The notes: generated by a model from the sequence alone, not told the origin. A DNA stretch of 62,767 nt from Oscillospiraceae bacterium (GCA_017430985.1 JAFRLZ010000009.1:1-62767); one strand, 5' to 3'. Positions 7,800 to 16,859 are shown, counted from the stretch's first letter. A program made the numbers and translations.

Positions 7800-9644
7800 A
7801 TGAAAAACAAAAGCATCATATTGATCATGATTCTGGCGCTGATGCTGACGCTCACGGCCTGCGGGAAGTCTGAATTCGGACTGAGCGAAAACGACGGGAA
7901 GCATATGACGATCACGGCCCGGAATGCCGACAGGGACGCATTCTTTATGGTCGGGTCTCTTGACGTTGCGGACGGAGAGCAGATCGAGATCGCGGCAAAC
8001 CTGACGAAAGGCTCGGTCAGAGTGGAGATCGTCGCGGGCGCGGGCGGCCAGGACATCAACGTGCTTCCCGAGATGGACGGCGCGGCGATCCTTACGGCAG
8101 ATCTTGTTCGCACCGACGGCGCGTCGGGAACCGTGCCCGCCGGGCTGTATTATCTCAGAGCCACCTGCCTTGAGAGAGCGACCGGCACGATTCAGATCAA
8201 CGTAACTCCGGCTGAAACAAACGCGCCCGAGCAGAGCGCTTCTTCCGTACTGCCGGAGGAGGAACAGCGGCGTATTCTGGAGGAAAACCGCGGCCTCTGG
8301 GCCTTTGACGAGGGCGAATACGCGCCGGACTGGTACTATGCCTTTACCGATCTGGATCACAACGGGCTGCTGGAGCTGCTCTCCGCCTCCACCCAGGGCA
8401 GCGGCATCTTCACGTATGCCCACTTTTATGAAGTCCTGCCCGACGGCTCCGGAGTTCGGAACCTGTACCGCGCCGACGGGGAGATCGAGGGCCCGGACGA
8501 CTGGCCGGAGATCATTCTGGACACGCTGCCCTGTTACTACGACAGCGCCGCGGACCGGTATTATTACGTCTGCAGCAATGACGTCCGCGACGGCGCCTGG
8601 CATGGTATGACACAGCTGGCCGCCCTCTCGCTGAAGGACGGCACGGCGACGATCGAGACCCTCGCCGCGATGGACGTACAGCTGACGGAGGACGGCGAGC
8701 AGCGGACCTATACGGACGGCGAAGGCAAGCCCATCTCCGAGGAGGACTACAACAGCGCCGTCGAGCGCCGCTTCGCCGGAATGGCGCGTTCCGAACTGAG
8801 ACCGGATTGGAATGCCGCAGCGAGGCCGCAGGCCGAGCCCGCCAGACAGGACGGCGAACGCTTTGAAGGGGTCATCATCCTCGAGGGCATGGAAGAGACG
8901 GTCCAGTATGAGCACGTCCGTAACGACGCGCTCGGCTTCGAGCTGGACTATGATTATGAGAATTTCGTGCGCCGCAGCGAAGCGGATCGCGAGATCTTCG
9001 TCTCGTGCTGGGACGATCCCGAAAAGCCCGAGAACTATCTCGAGCTGAGATACAACCCCCAGGACGCCGGGACCGTCGCCGCGAACATCTGTGCGTTCCT
9101 CTCCGGCGAATATGAGGTCCGCAGGGACGACGCTTTTGAACTGGAACAGCTCGGAAGCTGCATCCGTATTGACGCGGACGAAGTCAAGGGCGGCGGGTAT
9201 ATGCCCGATCAGCTGCAGACGGTGTATGTGATCCCGGCCGGAGACGGCTGCCGCATCGCCTGGGAGCGCACGTACATCGTCGAGTCCGAGGGCTTCGGCA
9301 GACGGTTCGGCTACATGATGCAGACGCTCTCGCTCCTGCCCGCGCAGGGCGAAAAGAAGCTTACGGACGAGCAGGCCGCTGCCGCCGTCCGGAACTGCTG
9401 CATCATTCAGAATCCGGCGCTGGCGGAGATCGTGGAGAACGGGGAATACCCGAGCTGCTGGGAAGTGCAGTCCTCCGACGGCAATGAGATCGTGGTGTTG
9501 TTCCGCTCCTATACCGGCGCGCAGATCCGGTATTATATCGACCCCGTTTCGGGAGAGACGACCGTCACAGAGCTTGTCCCGGGCGTCACGGACGAAGAAC
9601 AGCGCACGGGTGAGAGCCTGAACGCGTGGGATTATCTGTTCTGA
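7800..9644 (+). CDS. Large lipoprotein of unknown function
   Basis: A 614-residue secreted protein with a lipoprotein signal peptide (lipobox LTAC, acylated Cys at about residue 21). After it come a small beta-rich domain (about 35-140), an acidic segment starting EEEQRRILEENRGLWAFDEG (about 155-310) that resembles proteins reporting on element size or calcium-like repeats (FTDLDHNGLLELL), and a C-terminal region rich in Glu and Asp. FTDLDHNG is an EF-hand-like loop. The last part (EQAAAAVRNCCIIQN) may be a separate domain. No family can be named with confidence. Confidence 0.7.
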   Translation: MKNKSIILIMILALMLTLTACGKSEFGLSENDGKHMTITARNADRDAFFMVGSLDVADGEQIEIAANLTKGSVRVEIVAGAGGQDINVLPEMDGAAILTADLVRTDGASGTVPAGLYYLRATCLERATGTIQINVTPAETNAPEQSASSVLPEEEQRRILEENRGLWAFDEGEYAPDWYYAFTDLDHNGLLELLSASTQGSGIFTYAHFYEVLPDGSGVRNLYRADGEIEGPDDWPEIILDTLPCYYDSAADRYYYVCSNDVRDGAWHGMTQLAALSLKDGTATIETLAAMDVQLTEDGEQRTYTDGEGKPISEEDYNSAVERRFAGMARSELRPDWNAAARPQAEPARQDGERFEGVIILEGMEETVQYEHVRNDALGFELDYDYENFVRRSEADREIFVSCWDDPEKPENYLELRYNPQDAGTVAANICAFLSGEYEVRRDDAFELEQLGSCIRIDADEVKGGGYMPDQLQTVYVIPAGDGCRIAWERTYIVESEGFGRRFGYMMQTLSLLPAQGEKKLTDEQAAAAVRNCCIIQNPALAEIVENGEYPSCWEVQSSDGNEIVVLFRSYTGAQIRYYIDPVSGETTVTELVPGVTDEEQRTGESLNAWDYLF

Positions 9645-9685
9645 TCCGCGCGGGCTTTGCACAAAGCCGCGACGAAACCGCAAGA

Positions 9686-9727
9686 AATACTCCCGCCCGC
9701 CGGTATGATCCGGCGGGCGGGAGTATT
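9686..9727 (+). terminator. Terminator downstream of the 7800 lipoprotein gene
   Basis: A perfect 18-bp GC-rich stem (arms 9686-9703 and 9710-9727) with loop TATGAT; the right arm ends in TATTT. Confidence 0.75.
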
Positions 9728-9744
9728 TGCATGTTCTTAAGGCA

Positions 9745-9773
9745 TTCCAAACGAAAGCGACCTGTGGTATAAT
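9745..9773 (+). promoter_or_regulatory. Promoter for the ferredoxin-like gene
   Basis: TTCCAA (9745-9750), a 17-bp spacer and TATAAT (9768-9773). Confidence 0.6.
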
Positions 9774-9811
9774 GACTGTTATAAAAAAGAGAGACTGAGG
9801 GAGGACAAGCC

Positions 9812-10537
9812 ATGATCCGCAAGATCATCCGTATCGACGAAGAGAAGTGCAGCGGCTGCGGCCTGTGCGCGAGCGCGTGCCACGAGGGCGCGATCGACAT
9901 CGTGGACGGCAAGGCGAAGCTGGTGCGGGAGAACTTCTGCGACGGCTTCGGCGACTGCCTGCCGAACTGCCCCGCCGGCGCGATCAGCTTTGAAGAGCGG
10001 GAAGCCCCGGCCTATGACGAGGCGGCCGTGAAGGCGGCCCAGAAAAAGAAAGCCGCGGAGAAGCTGCTGCGCGAACTGCAGGCCAAGGGCGGCTGCCCCG
10101 GCTCACGGATAGCGGAGCTGCACAGGGAAGACGCGCCGGAACGGGAGGCCGCGCCGGTCAGCGCTCGCCCCGTCTCCCGCCTGAATCAGTGGCCCTGCCA
10201 GATCAAGCTCCTGCCGACGCAGGCGCCCTTCTTCGACGGCGCGAAGCTGCTGATCGCGGCGGACTGCACGGCCTACGCCTACGCCAACCTGCACGAGGAC
10301 TTCATGAAGGGCAGGATCACCGTGATCGGCTGCCCGAAGCTGGACGCGGTGGATTATTCCGAGAAACTGACGGCGATCATCCGCGACAACGACGTTAGGG
10401 GCGTGACCATCCTGCGGATGGACGTGCCCTGCTGCGGCGGCCTGCAGAGAGCGGCGGAAACTGCTCTGCGCAGCAGCGGCAAATTCATCCCCTGGCAGGT
10501 CGTCACGATCTCCCGCGACGGCAGGATTTTGGATTAA
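9812..10537 (+). CDS. 4Fe-4S ferredoxin-type iron-sulfur protein
   Basis: A 241-residue cytoplasmic protein. Residues 1-60 carry two 4Fe-4S motifs (CSGCGLCASAC, then CDGFGDCLPNC). A Lys/Ala-rich linker and a CPGS motif come next. The C-terminal half (ADCTAYAYANLHEDF, GCPKLD, DVPCCGGL) has several conserved cysteines, a layout typical of electron-transfer subunits found across anaerobic Clostridia. An electron-carrier role is inferred; the partner is unknown. Confidence 0.85.
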   Translation: MIRKIIRIDEEKCSGCGLCASACHEGAIDIVDGKAKLVRENFCDGFGDCLPNCPAGAISFEEREAPAYDEAAVKAAQKKKAAEKLLRELQAKGGCPGSRIAELHREDAPEREAAPVSARPVSRLNQWPCQIKLLPTQAPFFDGAKLLIAADCTAYAYANLHEDFMKGRITVIGCPKLDAVDYSEKLTAIIRDNDVRGVTILRMDVPCCGGLQRAAETALRSSGKFIPWQVVTISRDGRILD

Positions 10538-10547
10538 CGGACGGCAT

Positions 10548-11237
10548 ATGAGAAAGAAAAAGCTGTGGATGATCCCGGCGGGCCTCGTCATACTCCTCGC
10601 CCTGGGATTTTTCCTCTATGTTTCGGATTACTACCGTGCGGGCGACAAGGCGCTCAAAGCGCTGGAGCCGGACAGCGTGTCGGTGGAGCAGGCAGAGTAC
10701 GGCTGGTTTTTCGACGGGCCGGCAGAGGACAGATGTCTCATTTTCTATCCCGGCGCAAAAGTGGAGGAGACGGCCTATGCTCCGCTGCTGCACGAGCTCG
10801 CGGCAAACGGCGTCGACGTCTGCCTGGTCAGAATGCCGTTTCATCTGGCGTTTTTCGGCATGAACACCGCCGACGGCATCATGGCGCAGTATGAATATGA
10901 TTGCTGGTACATCGGCGGGCATTCCCTCGGCGGCGCGATTGCCGCAAACTATGCCGCTGCTCATGATCTGGACGGCGTGATCCTGCTCGCCGCCTATCCG
11001 ACCAGGGACGTGGATGAACCGATGCTGATCATCTGCGGGTCCGAGGACGGCGTTGTGAATCAGGAGCGCCTTGCAGAGGCCGACCGATTCGGCACGGTCG
11101 AGGAAGTGATCATTCCGGGCGGAAACCATGCGGGCTTCGGCGACTATGGCCCGCAGGCGGGAGACAGGGCCGCCGCCATAAGCGCCCAGGAGCAGCAGCA
11201 GGCCGCGGCAGACGCCGTCCTCGCATGGATCTCATAA
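10548..11237 (+). CDS. Membrane-anchored alpha/beta hydrolase
   Basis: A 229-residue alpha/beta hydrolase (Abhydrolase_5-like). An N-terminal hydrophobic anchor covers about residues 7-24. The nucleophile elbow is GGHSLGGA, the Asp is likely in GSEDGVVN and the His in GGNHAGFGDYG. These family members are small-molecule esterases or lipases with unclear substrates. It starts 10 bp after the ferredoxin-like gene and probably shares its transcript. Confidence 0.85.
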   Translation: MRKKKLWMIPAGLVILLALGFFLYVSDYYRAGDKALKALEPDSVSVEQAEYGWFFDGPAEDRCLIFYPGAKVEETAYAPLLHELAANGVDVCLVRMPFHLAFFGMNTADGIMAQYEYDCWYIGGHSLGGAIAANYAAAHDLDGVILLAAYPTRDVDEPMLIICGSEDGVVNQERLAEADRFGTVEEVIIPGGNHAGFGDYGPQAGDRAAAISAQEQQQAAADAVLAWIS

Positions 11238-11306
11238 GAAACGACAAGGAAAACACAGGCAGAAAACGATGACCTCGTGATGCTTTTTCGATCGGAGCGA
11301 GGAAGA

Positions 11307-11717
11307 ATGAAGTACAAACACACAAACAGGCCCGGCTTCCTGCTGGGCTTCATCGACTTCTTTACCGCCGGGCTCTTCTTCCTGCTGTATATGCCCCTCG
11401 GAGGGCTGCAGGACGAGCTGGAAGAGATCCTGGGGCACAAAGTGCAGCCCTACTGGAAGGCCTATCTCCTGGGCGTCCCGACCCTGTTCATCTACACGCT
11501 TGTCTGGATGGCGAGGATCGCCGAGGAGCTGAAGGCAAAGGCGATCGAGCTCGGAATTGAGGGGCCCTATACGTCATGGCGGCATATGTTCTGGTGGAAC
11601 CTGCTCGGCTGCCCGTGCTGCGGGCCGATGATCGCGACGAAGCGCTTTTTCGATACGCTCAACAGCGTCGAGACCGAACTGAACAGGCGGGGCGCTTACG
11701 CTCCCGAAAAGGAGTAA
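11307..11717 (+). CDS. Small membrane protein, DUF4234-like, copy 2
   Basis: A 136-residue paralogue of the protein at 7303. The first 60 residues differ at a single position (GGLQ for SGLQ); divergence rises towards the C-terminus, which ends in APEKE. The copies share even the 18-20 bp preceding the start (TTTTTCGATCGGAGCGAGGA), so this is a DNA-level duplication of about 0.4 kb, or the two are kept alike by gene conversion. The ATG at 11307 is taken by comparison with copy 1. Confidence 0.75.
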   Translation: MKYKHTNRPGFLLGFIDFFTAGLFFLLYMPLGGLQDELEEILGHKVQPYWKAYLLGVPTLFIYTLVWMARIAEELKAKAIELGIEGPYTSWRHMFWWNLLGCPCCGPMIATKRFFDTLNSVETELNRRGAYAPEKE

Positions 11718-11756
11718 ACGGATATCCGGCGGCGATCCTTGTGAGGTGAGTGAGAG

Positions 11757-13271
11757 ATGCGGCTTCACGCATTCGGCAATAAGAATACAATGATCCCGAG
11801 CGAAGAGACGCGCGGCAAAGCATACCCGGCCCTGCTCGTCGGATTTGCCGCCTACGTGTTTTCGGGCGGCAGGTGGAACATCGGGCTCGCCGCGTGGATC
11901 TGGCCGCTCGCGTTTTTGACCTACAGCAGAAAAACGGAGGGCCGGAGATCGTTCCTGCTGCTGGCCGCCGCGCTGGCGGTCGGACACGTGATCAAATGGC
12001 TGAACAATCTGGACGCGGGTTATTTCCTGGACGCCGCGGTCTGCCTGATCTGGAGCCTGGCCTGGATCATCCCCTTCCTGGCCGACCGGCTGATCGCGCA
12101 AAAGCTGCCCGGCGTTTTCCTCCGGAGCCTGGTCTTCCCCGCGCTGTTCACCTCCGTTGAAGTGCTGCTGGCCTTTTCGGCCACCAGCAGCTTCGGAACG
12201 ATGGCCTATACGCAGGAGGGCTTTCTGCCGCTGCTGCAGATCGCGTCGCTCATCGGCAGCTTCGGGCTGTCCTTCCTGATCTTCTGGTTCGGGACCGTCG
12301 CGGCGACGGCCCTTGAAAAGCGCCCCGGCTGGAAAGGGCTTGCCGCCGTCTATCTGGCCGTTCTGGCCGCCGTGCTCGTCTTCGGATGCGCCCGGCTGGC
12401 CGCACATCCCGCGGAGAGAGACAGGACCGTCCGGGTGGCGGGCGTCGTCGGCCCGTATTATGAGAAATATGCCGACGGCAGTTATGCCGAGCTGCCATAT
12501 GACGAGACGCAGCGCTGTCTCGTTTCGGAGGCGCGGCGCGCGGCGGAGGGCGGCGCGGCGATCGCCTGCTGGAACGAGGAAGCCTTCACCGTGGACGATA
12601 CGGAGGAAGCCGGTCTTCTCCAAACCACGGAAGCGCTGGCAAAAGAGCATGACATGATCCTGATCCTCGGCGTCGAAGTGAACGACACCGATGACAGCGA
12701 GGGAGGGCTCACGGTCAACAAGTCCGTGATCGTCCTTCCGGACGGCGCTCGCCGTGAGTACGTCAAAACAAAGCTGGTTCCTCTGGTAGAAGCTGCCTAC
12801 GTCAAGGGGACGGGAGAGATCCCCACCGTGGCGACGGACAGGGGGATCCTCTCCAACGTGATCTGCTTTGACGAGACGTATATCGGCTTCGTTCACGGGA
12901 TGGGCGCCAGGACCGACGAGCACTTCAAGGACACCGACATCCTGTTCGTCCCCTCCTGGGATTGGGATTCCGTCAAAAACGCGCATACCAGGATGGCGGC
13001 ATTCCGCGCGATCGAAAACGGCGAGGCCGTCGTCAAGCCCACTTACGGCGGGATAAGCGCCGCGGTTGACCCCTTCGGCCGCGAGCTCCTGCGCTCGGAT
13101 ACGGCGGACGCCGGATTTGATTCGGTATGGTTCGCGGAGGTCCCCGTCGCCGGGGTCCGAACGCTTTATTCAGCGATCGGAACGGGCGTCGATCTGGCGT
13201 TCTGCGCGCTCGGGCCCGTGATGCTGTTTCTCTGCCATCTGGTCATACGCCGGAAGAAAACACACGCCTGA
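11757..13271 (+). CDS. Apolipoprotein N-acyltransferase-like protein (membrane plus nitrilase domain)
   Basis: A 504-residue integral membrane protein with the Lnt layout: about six to seven hydrophobic segments over residues 22-212, then an extracellular carbon-nitrogen hydrolase domain. Triad candidates are Glu274 (CWNEEAF), Lys339 (YVKTKLVP) and Cys370 (NVICFDETY), with a final C-terminal transmembrane segment (FCALGPVMLFLCHLVI). In Gram-negative bacteria and actinobacteria Lnt attaches a third acyl chain to lipoproteins. Overall similarity is divergent and the second half of the signature (WNEEAF for WPE) is unusual, so a different amide substrate is possible. Confidence 0.78.
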   Translation: MRLHAFGNKNTMIPSEETRGKAYPALLVGFAAYVFSGGRWNIGLAAWIWPLAFLTYSRKTEGRRSFLLLAAALAVGHVIKWLNNLDAGYFLDAAVCLIWSLAWIIPFLADRLIAQKLPGVFLRSLVFPALFTSVEVLLAFSATSSFGTMAYTQEGFLPLLQIASLIGSFGLSFLIFWFGTVAATALEKRPGWKGLAAVYLAVLAAVLVFGCARLAAHPAERDRTVRVAGVVGPYYEKYADGSYAELPYDETQRCLVSEARRAAEGGAAIACWNEEAFTVDDTEEAGLLQTTEALAKEHDMILILGVEVNDTDDSEGGLTVNKSVIVLPDGARREYVKTKLVPLVEAAYVKGTGEIPTVATDRGILSNVICFDETYIGFVHGMGARTDEHFKDTDILFVPSWDWDSVKNAHTRMAAFRAIENGEAVVKPTYGGISAAVDPFGRELLRSDTADAGFDSVWFAEVPVAGVRTLYSAIGTGVDLAFCALGPVMLFLCHLVIRRKKTHA

Positions 13272-13301
13272 ACATCGCAGGATAGAAGGAAGCGAAAGAG
13301 T

Positions 13302-13970
13302 ATGAACACACTGCATCGTTATCAGGACAAAGAAGTGCGGATCACCACGGAGGACGGGGCCGTGTTCACGGGGGTCGCGGAGCTCTTTTCCTCCGGCTAC
13401 GGCCTCCATGAGTTCGACCGCGAGGAAGAGGGGATCCAGCTGGACGACGTGATCCTGTTCAAATCCGACATCCGAAGCATCGAGGAGCTGCCGGAGCCTG
13501 CCTCCGGCGCCGCAGACCCGCGCCGATTCGACGAGATGATGGGCGCTCTGCTGGAGGGCCCGTACTGGATCGTGGACATCCTGCCCGAGCAGGTGAGCGC
13601 GGAAGCCGCCGTGCAGTACTTTGCGGTGGAGCGCTACTTCCTGCGGCCGGAGCGGATCGTCCCCCTGCGCCGCAAGTACGCGGAGATCCTTCTGCGGCTG
13701 AACTGCTACTGCGACATGGCGGCGTCCTTCGATTCCTGCGCGTCCTGGGAGACGAATCCCGACCCGGAGGCCTTCGCGGCGCGCGTGGAGGGGCTCTCCG
13801 GAAACGAATTCCTTCGGGCCGTGTTCGCGGAGCAGAACGCGATGATCGATTACGACCACAACGACACCTATCTGACGGTATACGATCCGGACCGGGCGCT
13901 GCTGGACAAGATCCGGGCGCTCGCCGCCGCGGAGGGGCTTTTCGTGTGGAGAGCGCCGCGGGAAGAATAA
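13302..13970 (+). CDS. Hypothetical protein with N-terminal Sm-like barrel
   Basis: A 222-residue cytoplasmic protein. Residues 1-62 (YQDKEVRITTEDGAVFTGVA, then DDVILFKSDIRSIEEL) have the strand pattern of a small Sm/LSm-type beta barrel. Residues 80-220 are helical and unrecognised (PYWIVDILPEQV, YFLRPERIVPLRRKY). The C-terminal half resembles the kind of small unannotated immunity- or contact-type proteins common in Clostridia, but nothing specific can be claimed. AGAAGGAAG precedes the start. Confidence 0.65.
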   Translation: MNTLHRYQDKEVRITTEDGAVFTGVAELFSSGYGLHEFDREEEGIQLDDVILFKSDIRSIEELPEPASGAADPRRFDEMMGALLEGPYWIVDILPEQVSAEAAVQYFAVERYFLRPERIVPLRRKYAEILLRLNCYCDMAASFDSCASWETNPDPEAFAARVEGLSGNEFLRAVFAEQNAMIDYDHNDTYLTVYDPDRALLDKIRALAAAEGLFVWRAPREE

Positions 13971-13980
13971 AGAAAGCTTG

Positions 13981-14043
13981 AGCCGATCAAACCCGGACGG
14001 ATGCTCCGCGGCCTTGACAGGACGGGCTTTGATCGGCTATAGT
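13981..14043 (+). promoter_or_regulatory. Promoter for the 14078 gene within an inverted repeat
   Basis: TTGACA (14014-14019), an 18-bp spacer and TATAGT (14038-14043). A perfect 11-bp inverted repeat (AGCCGATCAAA at 13981-13991 with TTTGATCGGCT at 14029-14039) brackets the -35 box and runs into the -10 box, so it could serve as an operator or as a weak terminator for the upstream gene. Confidence 0.6.
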
Positions 14044-14077
14044 ATCCCCGATCATACGAGAGAAGGAGGTTTACCAG

Positions 14078-14302
14078 ATGGAAAAGTTTATCCCGTATGA
14101 AAAGCTCTCGAAAAAGAAAAAGCGGGAGCTGGATGCAGACAGGCGGACGCTCTGGGCCATCAGCCCGGTGATGCGCAGGCCCGAAAACCCGAAAGCCTAT
14201 AACAGAAAGAAAGCACAGAAACGGATGGATGATCCCGCTTCTGTGCTTTCGCTTTTCTATAAAATTGTTGTTTCCCGCCTTCGCCGGGGGCCGTCTTTTT
14301 GA
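14078..14302 (+). CDS. Small basic hypothetical protein
   Basis: A 74-residue protein beginning FIPYEKLSKKKKRELDADRR and containing NPVMRRPENPKAYNRKKA-like residues, a pattern I recall from conserved short clostridial proteins of unknown function. GGAGG lies 9 nt before the ATG. The final 25-30 residues are encoded by a strong terminator-like hairpin (14209-14250) and look non-conserved, so the protein may have been extended by loss of an earlier stop. The role is unknown. Confidence 0.6.
   Translation: MEKFIPYEKLSKKKKRELDADRRTLWAISPVMRRPENPKAYNRKKAQKRMDDPASVLSLFYKIVVSRLRRGPSF
14209..14250 (+). terminator. Terminator-like hairpin inside the 3' end of the 14078 gene
   Basis: A perfect 12-bp stem (14209-14220 with 14239-14250) is followed by GCTTTTC. 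It lies 52 bp before the annotated stop codon, so transcripts ending here would lack a stop. Confidence 0.55.
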
Positions 14303-14446
14303 GAAAATGCTTCTGCTTGTTTTGTGTTATTGTTTTTTGCTGCGCATTAGCGTAGAATAAGATCAACAAGCAGAAAAACGCATATCACAGTCTCGCAGCA
14401 CAGCTCTTTTGAACGGCATACTGGAATAAAACGGAGAGGGTCGCAT

Positions 14447-15301
14447 ATGAATTCGATTTGGCTTCTGGTGGGGATCACAGCCATTGCCGGCGTAGGCGGA
14501 ACGGGAATGGGCGGCGTTATCGCCTGCATGTTCCGGAAGGATTCCGACAAAACCGTCAGCCTTTTGCTGTCCTTTGCGGCCGGCGTCATGACCGCCGTGG
14601 TCTGCTTCGATCTGCTGACGGAAGCGCTGCATGCCGATGGGGCGGCCGCCAACGTGTGGCTGGTGATCTGCGGAGTGCTTATCGGCTTCGTGGTGATCGC
14701 CCTGCTCAACGCATGGATCGATAAAGCGACAAACCACGAGGTGGCGCATATCGACGAAAACCACCCGCGCACCGCGGACTCTCTGGAAGAATTGACCCAC
14801 GCCAACCATCTGCATGAGCACATGTCGGGCCGCCAGCCCCGCAGCGGGCTGTTCCTGGCCGGCCTGGTGATGGCGGCGGCCATCGCGCTGCACAATGTGC
14901 CCGAGGGCATGGTGATCGGCGCGTCCTTTGCCAGAACGGTGGATCAGATCCTGAGCAACCGCGGCGGCCTGATCATGGCCCTGGTGATCGGCCTGCACAA
15001 CATCCCGGAGGGCATGGCCGTCGCGGTGCCGCTGATCTCGGGCGGCATGAGCAAATGGCGGTCTGTCGGGGTAACGGCCCTGTCCGGCGCGCCGACCATC
15101 CTGGGAGCCCTGATGGGCTTCCTCATCGGCGCCATCAGCCCGACCGCGCTGGTGATCTCCCTGAGCTTTGCGTCCGGCGCGATGCTGTACGTGGTGTTCG
15201 GCGAGCTGCTGCCCGAGTCCATCCTCATGTGGAAATCGAAGCTGCCCGCCGCCCTGGCGGTTCTGGGGATGCTGACGGGGCTGGTCATCATCTATCTGTA
15301 A
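14447..15301 (+). CDS. ZIP-family divalent metal transporter
   Basis: A 284-residue ZIP protein with eight predicted transmembrane segments. The paired metal-binding helices TM4 and TM5 carry HNVPEGM and HNIPEGM, hallmark H-N-x-P-E-G motifs. A His-rich cytoplasmic loop (THANHLHEHMSG) lies between TM3 and TM4. It imports zinc or a similar divalent metal. GGAGAGG precedes the ATG; the gene appears monocistronic. Confidence 0.92.
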   Translation: MNSIWLLVGITAIAGVGGTGMGGVIACMFRKDSDKTVSLLLSFAAGVMTAVVCFDLLTEALHADGAAANVWLVICGVLIGFVVIALLNAWIDKATNHEVAHIDENHPRTADSLEELTHANHLHEHMSGRQPRSGLFLAGLVMAAAIALHNVPEGMVIGASFARTVDQILSNRGGLIMALVIGLHNIPEGMAVAVPLISGGMSKWRSVGVTALSGAPTILGALMGFLIGAISPTALVISLSFASGAMLYVVFGELLPESILMWKSKLPAALAVLGMLTGLVIIYL

Positions 15302-15446
15302 AGCCGACGGCGCGGGACCGTGAAGCTGATCGGCAGAGGATTTGTTCGACGGGAACCAGTCGGAACGATTACGGCTGTTCTTGCGTGCACGCGATCGATC
15401 GAAAAGATATAATCGAAGCGGAAAGGCAAAAAAGAGGGAGATACCG

Positions 15447-16859
15447 ATGGACACCTGGTACACATCGAAGAAGGAGCGGTCCTTCTACGGGCTTTATTTC
15501 ATGGGCCAGAACGCGGTCTACACCTTCACCTACATGTTCCTCGCGACTTATCTGCTGCTCTGCGGACTGGACGCGGTGGCCACGGCGGGCGTCCTGCTGC
15601 TGGTCAAGGTCTGGGATGCGGTCAACGACTGCCTCTTCGGCGGGCTGATCGACAAATTCCACTTCAAAAAGGGCCGGTTCCTCCCTTGGCTGAAGATCTC
15701 GCTCCCGCTGATCCTGCTGACGACGATCCTCCTGTTCCGCATCCCGCAGAGCCTCGGGATCAGCCAGAAGCTCGTCTTCTTCGCGATCGCCTACGTCCTG
15801 TGGGACACGGCCTACACGATCTGCGACGTGCCGATCTTCGGTCTGGTCACGACCATGTCGGACCTTCAGGACGAGCGCACCTCGCTGATGACGACGGGGC
15901 GCATCTGGGCCAACATCGGCGTGCTGCTCGCCATGATGATCGGCTACGTCCTGCCCAGCGAAGCGGTCGGCATGTCCTTCTCGAACGCCGCTCTCGTCGT
16001 CTGCGTGATCGCGCTCGCGAGCATGTTCTGGCTCTGCTTCCGCGCGAAGGAGCACGTGCAGACCGAGGAGCGCACGGAGGAATATACCCTGCGGAGCATG
16101 TTCACCTATCTGTTCCACAACAAGTATCTGTTCGTCTACTACGGCGGGCTGCTGCTCTTCACCGGCCTCAACACGGCGGCCACCGTGCTGCAGTTCACCT
16201 GCTTCTATCTCTTCAAGAACTCTCTGCTCTCCACGATCCTGGCCATGCTGTCCTTCTTCCCGGCGGTCGTCGTCGCCTTCTTCATGCCGAAGATCCTGAA
16301 GAAGTGGGACAAGTTCCGCGTCTTCTATGGCAGCGCGGTCCTGTATGCCGCTCTCTCCGTCGTAATCTGGATCGTCGGCCCGCATCTCATCCCGCAGCTG
16401 ATCCTAATGGTCATCCGCGGCTTCGTCTACGGCGCGATCACGGTGCTGCAGTTCATGTTCACGCCAGACTGCGCCGAGTACGGCCGGTACACCACCGGTA
16501 TCGAGGCCAAGGGCATCACCTTCGCCATCCAGACCTTCACGATGAAGCTCGTGAGCGCGCTCTCCTCCGTCCTCGCGATCGCGATCCTCGGCCTCTTCGG
16601 CTGGCAGAGCGTCGCGGCCGAGAGCTTCGCGGAGCTGGCGGCGCTGAACGTCGCGCAGAGCGGCACGGCGCTTAAGGCGCTTTGGGCGGTCTTCGCCCTG
16701 ATCCCCGCGCTCGGCGCCGTGCTGGCGGTGCTCATCTGGCGCAAGTATGACCTCAAGACCGGCGACGTGGAGCTGATGGCTAGGTTCAACAACGGCGAGA
16801 TCGACCGCGAAAGCTGCGACGCGGGGCTCTCGCACCCGTATCCGGGGGCCGTGAAATGA
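15447..16859 (+). CDS. GPH-family sugar:cation symporter (MFS)
   Basis: A 470-residue glycoside-pentoside-hexuronide type MFS transporter with 12 predicted segments. The conserved first-loop motif is present (KVWDAVNDCLFGGLIDKF). The sequence DTAYTICDVPIFGLVTTMS near TM4 is also typical. It imports a glycoside or oligosaccharide with Na+ or H+. The ATG at 15447 follows GAGGGAGAT; more distal in-frame starts lack a site. It overlaps the alpha-glucosidase gene by ATGA, so its substrate is probably an alpha-glucoside. Confidence 0.9.
   Translation: MDTWYTSKKERSFYGLYFMGQNAVYTFTYMFLATYLLLCGLDAVATAGVLLLVKVWDAVNDCLFGGLIDKFHFKKGRFLPWLKISLPLILLTTILLFRIPQSLGISQKLVFFAIAYVLWDTAYTICDVPIFGLVTTMSDLQDERTSLMTTGRIWANIGVLLAMMIGYVLPSEAVGMSFSNAALVVCVIALASMFWLCFRAKEHVQTEERTEEYTLRSMFTYLFHNKYLFVYYGGLLLFTGLNTAATVLQFTCFYLFKNSLLSTILAMLSFFPAVVVAFFMPKILKKWDKFRVFYGSAVLYAALSVVIWIVGPHLIPQLILMVIRGFVYGAITVLQFMFTPDCAEYGRYTTGIEAKGITFAIQTFTMKLVSALSSVLAIAILGLFGWQSVAAESFAELAALNVAQSGTALKALWAVFALIPALGAVLAVLIWRKYDLKTGDVELMARFNNGEIDRESCDAGLSHPYPGAVK

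Noticed and set aside
7740-9683. Minus-strand open frame of 647 codons
   Set aside because: It is antisense to the 7800 lipoprotein gene, very rich in Arg/Gly/Val and without recognisable motif or ribosome binding site; GC-rich genes often leave such open antisense frames.
15381-15413. TTGCGT and TATAAT upstream of the GPH symporter as a promoter
   Set aside because: The spacer would be 21 bp, too long for a normal sigma-A promoter; TATAAT at 15408-15413 may still act with another -35.
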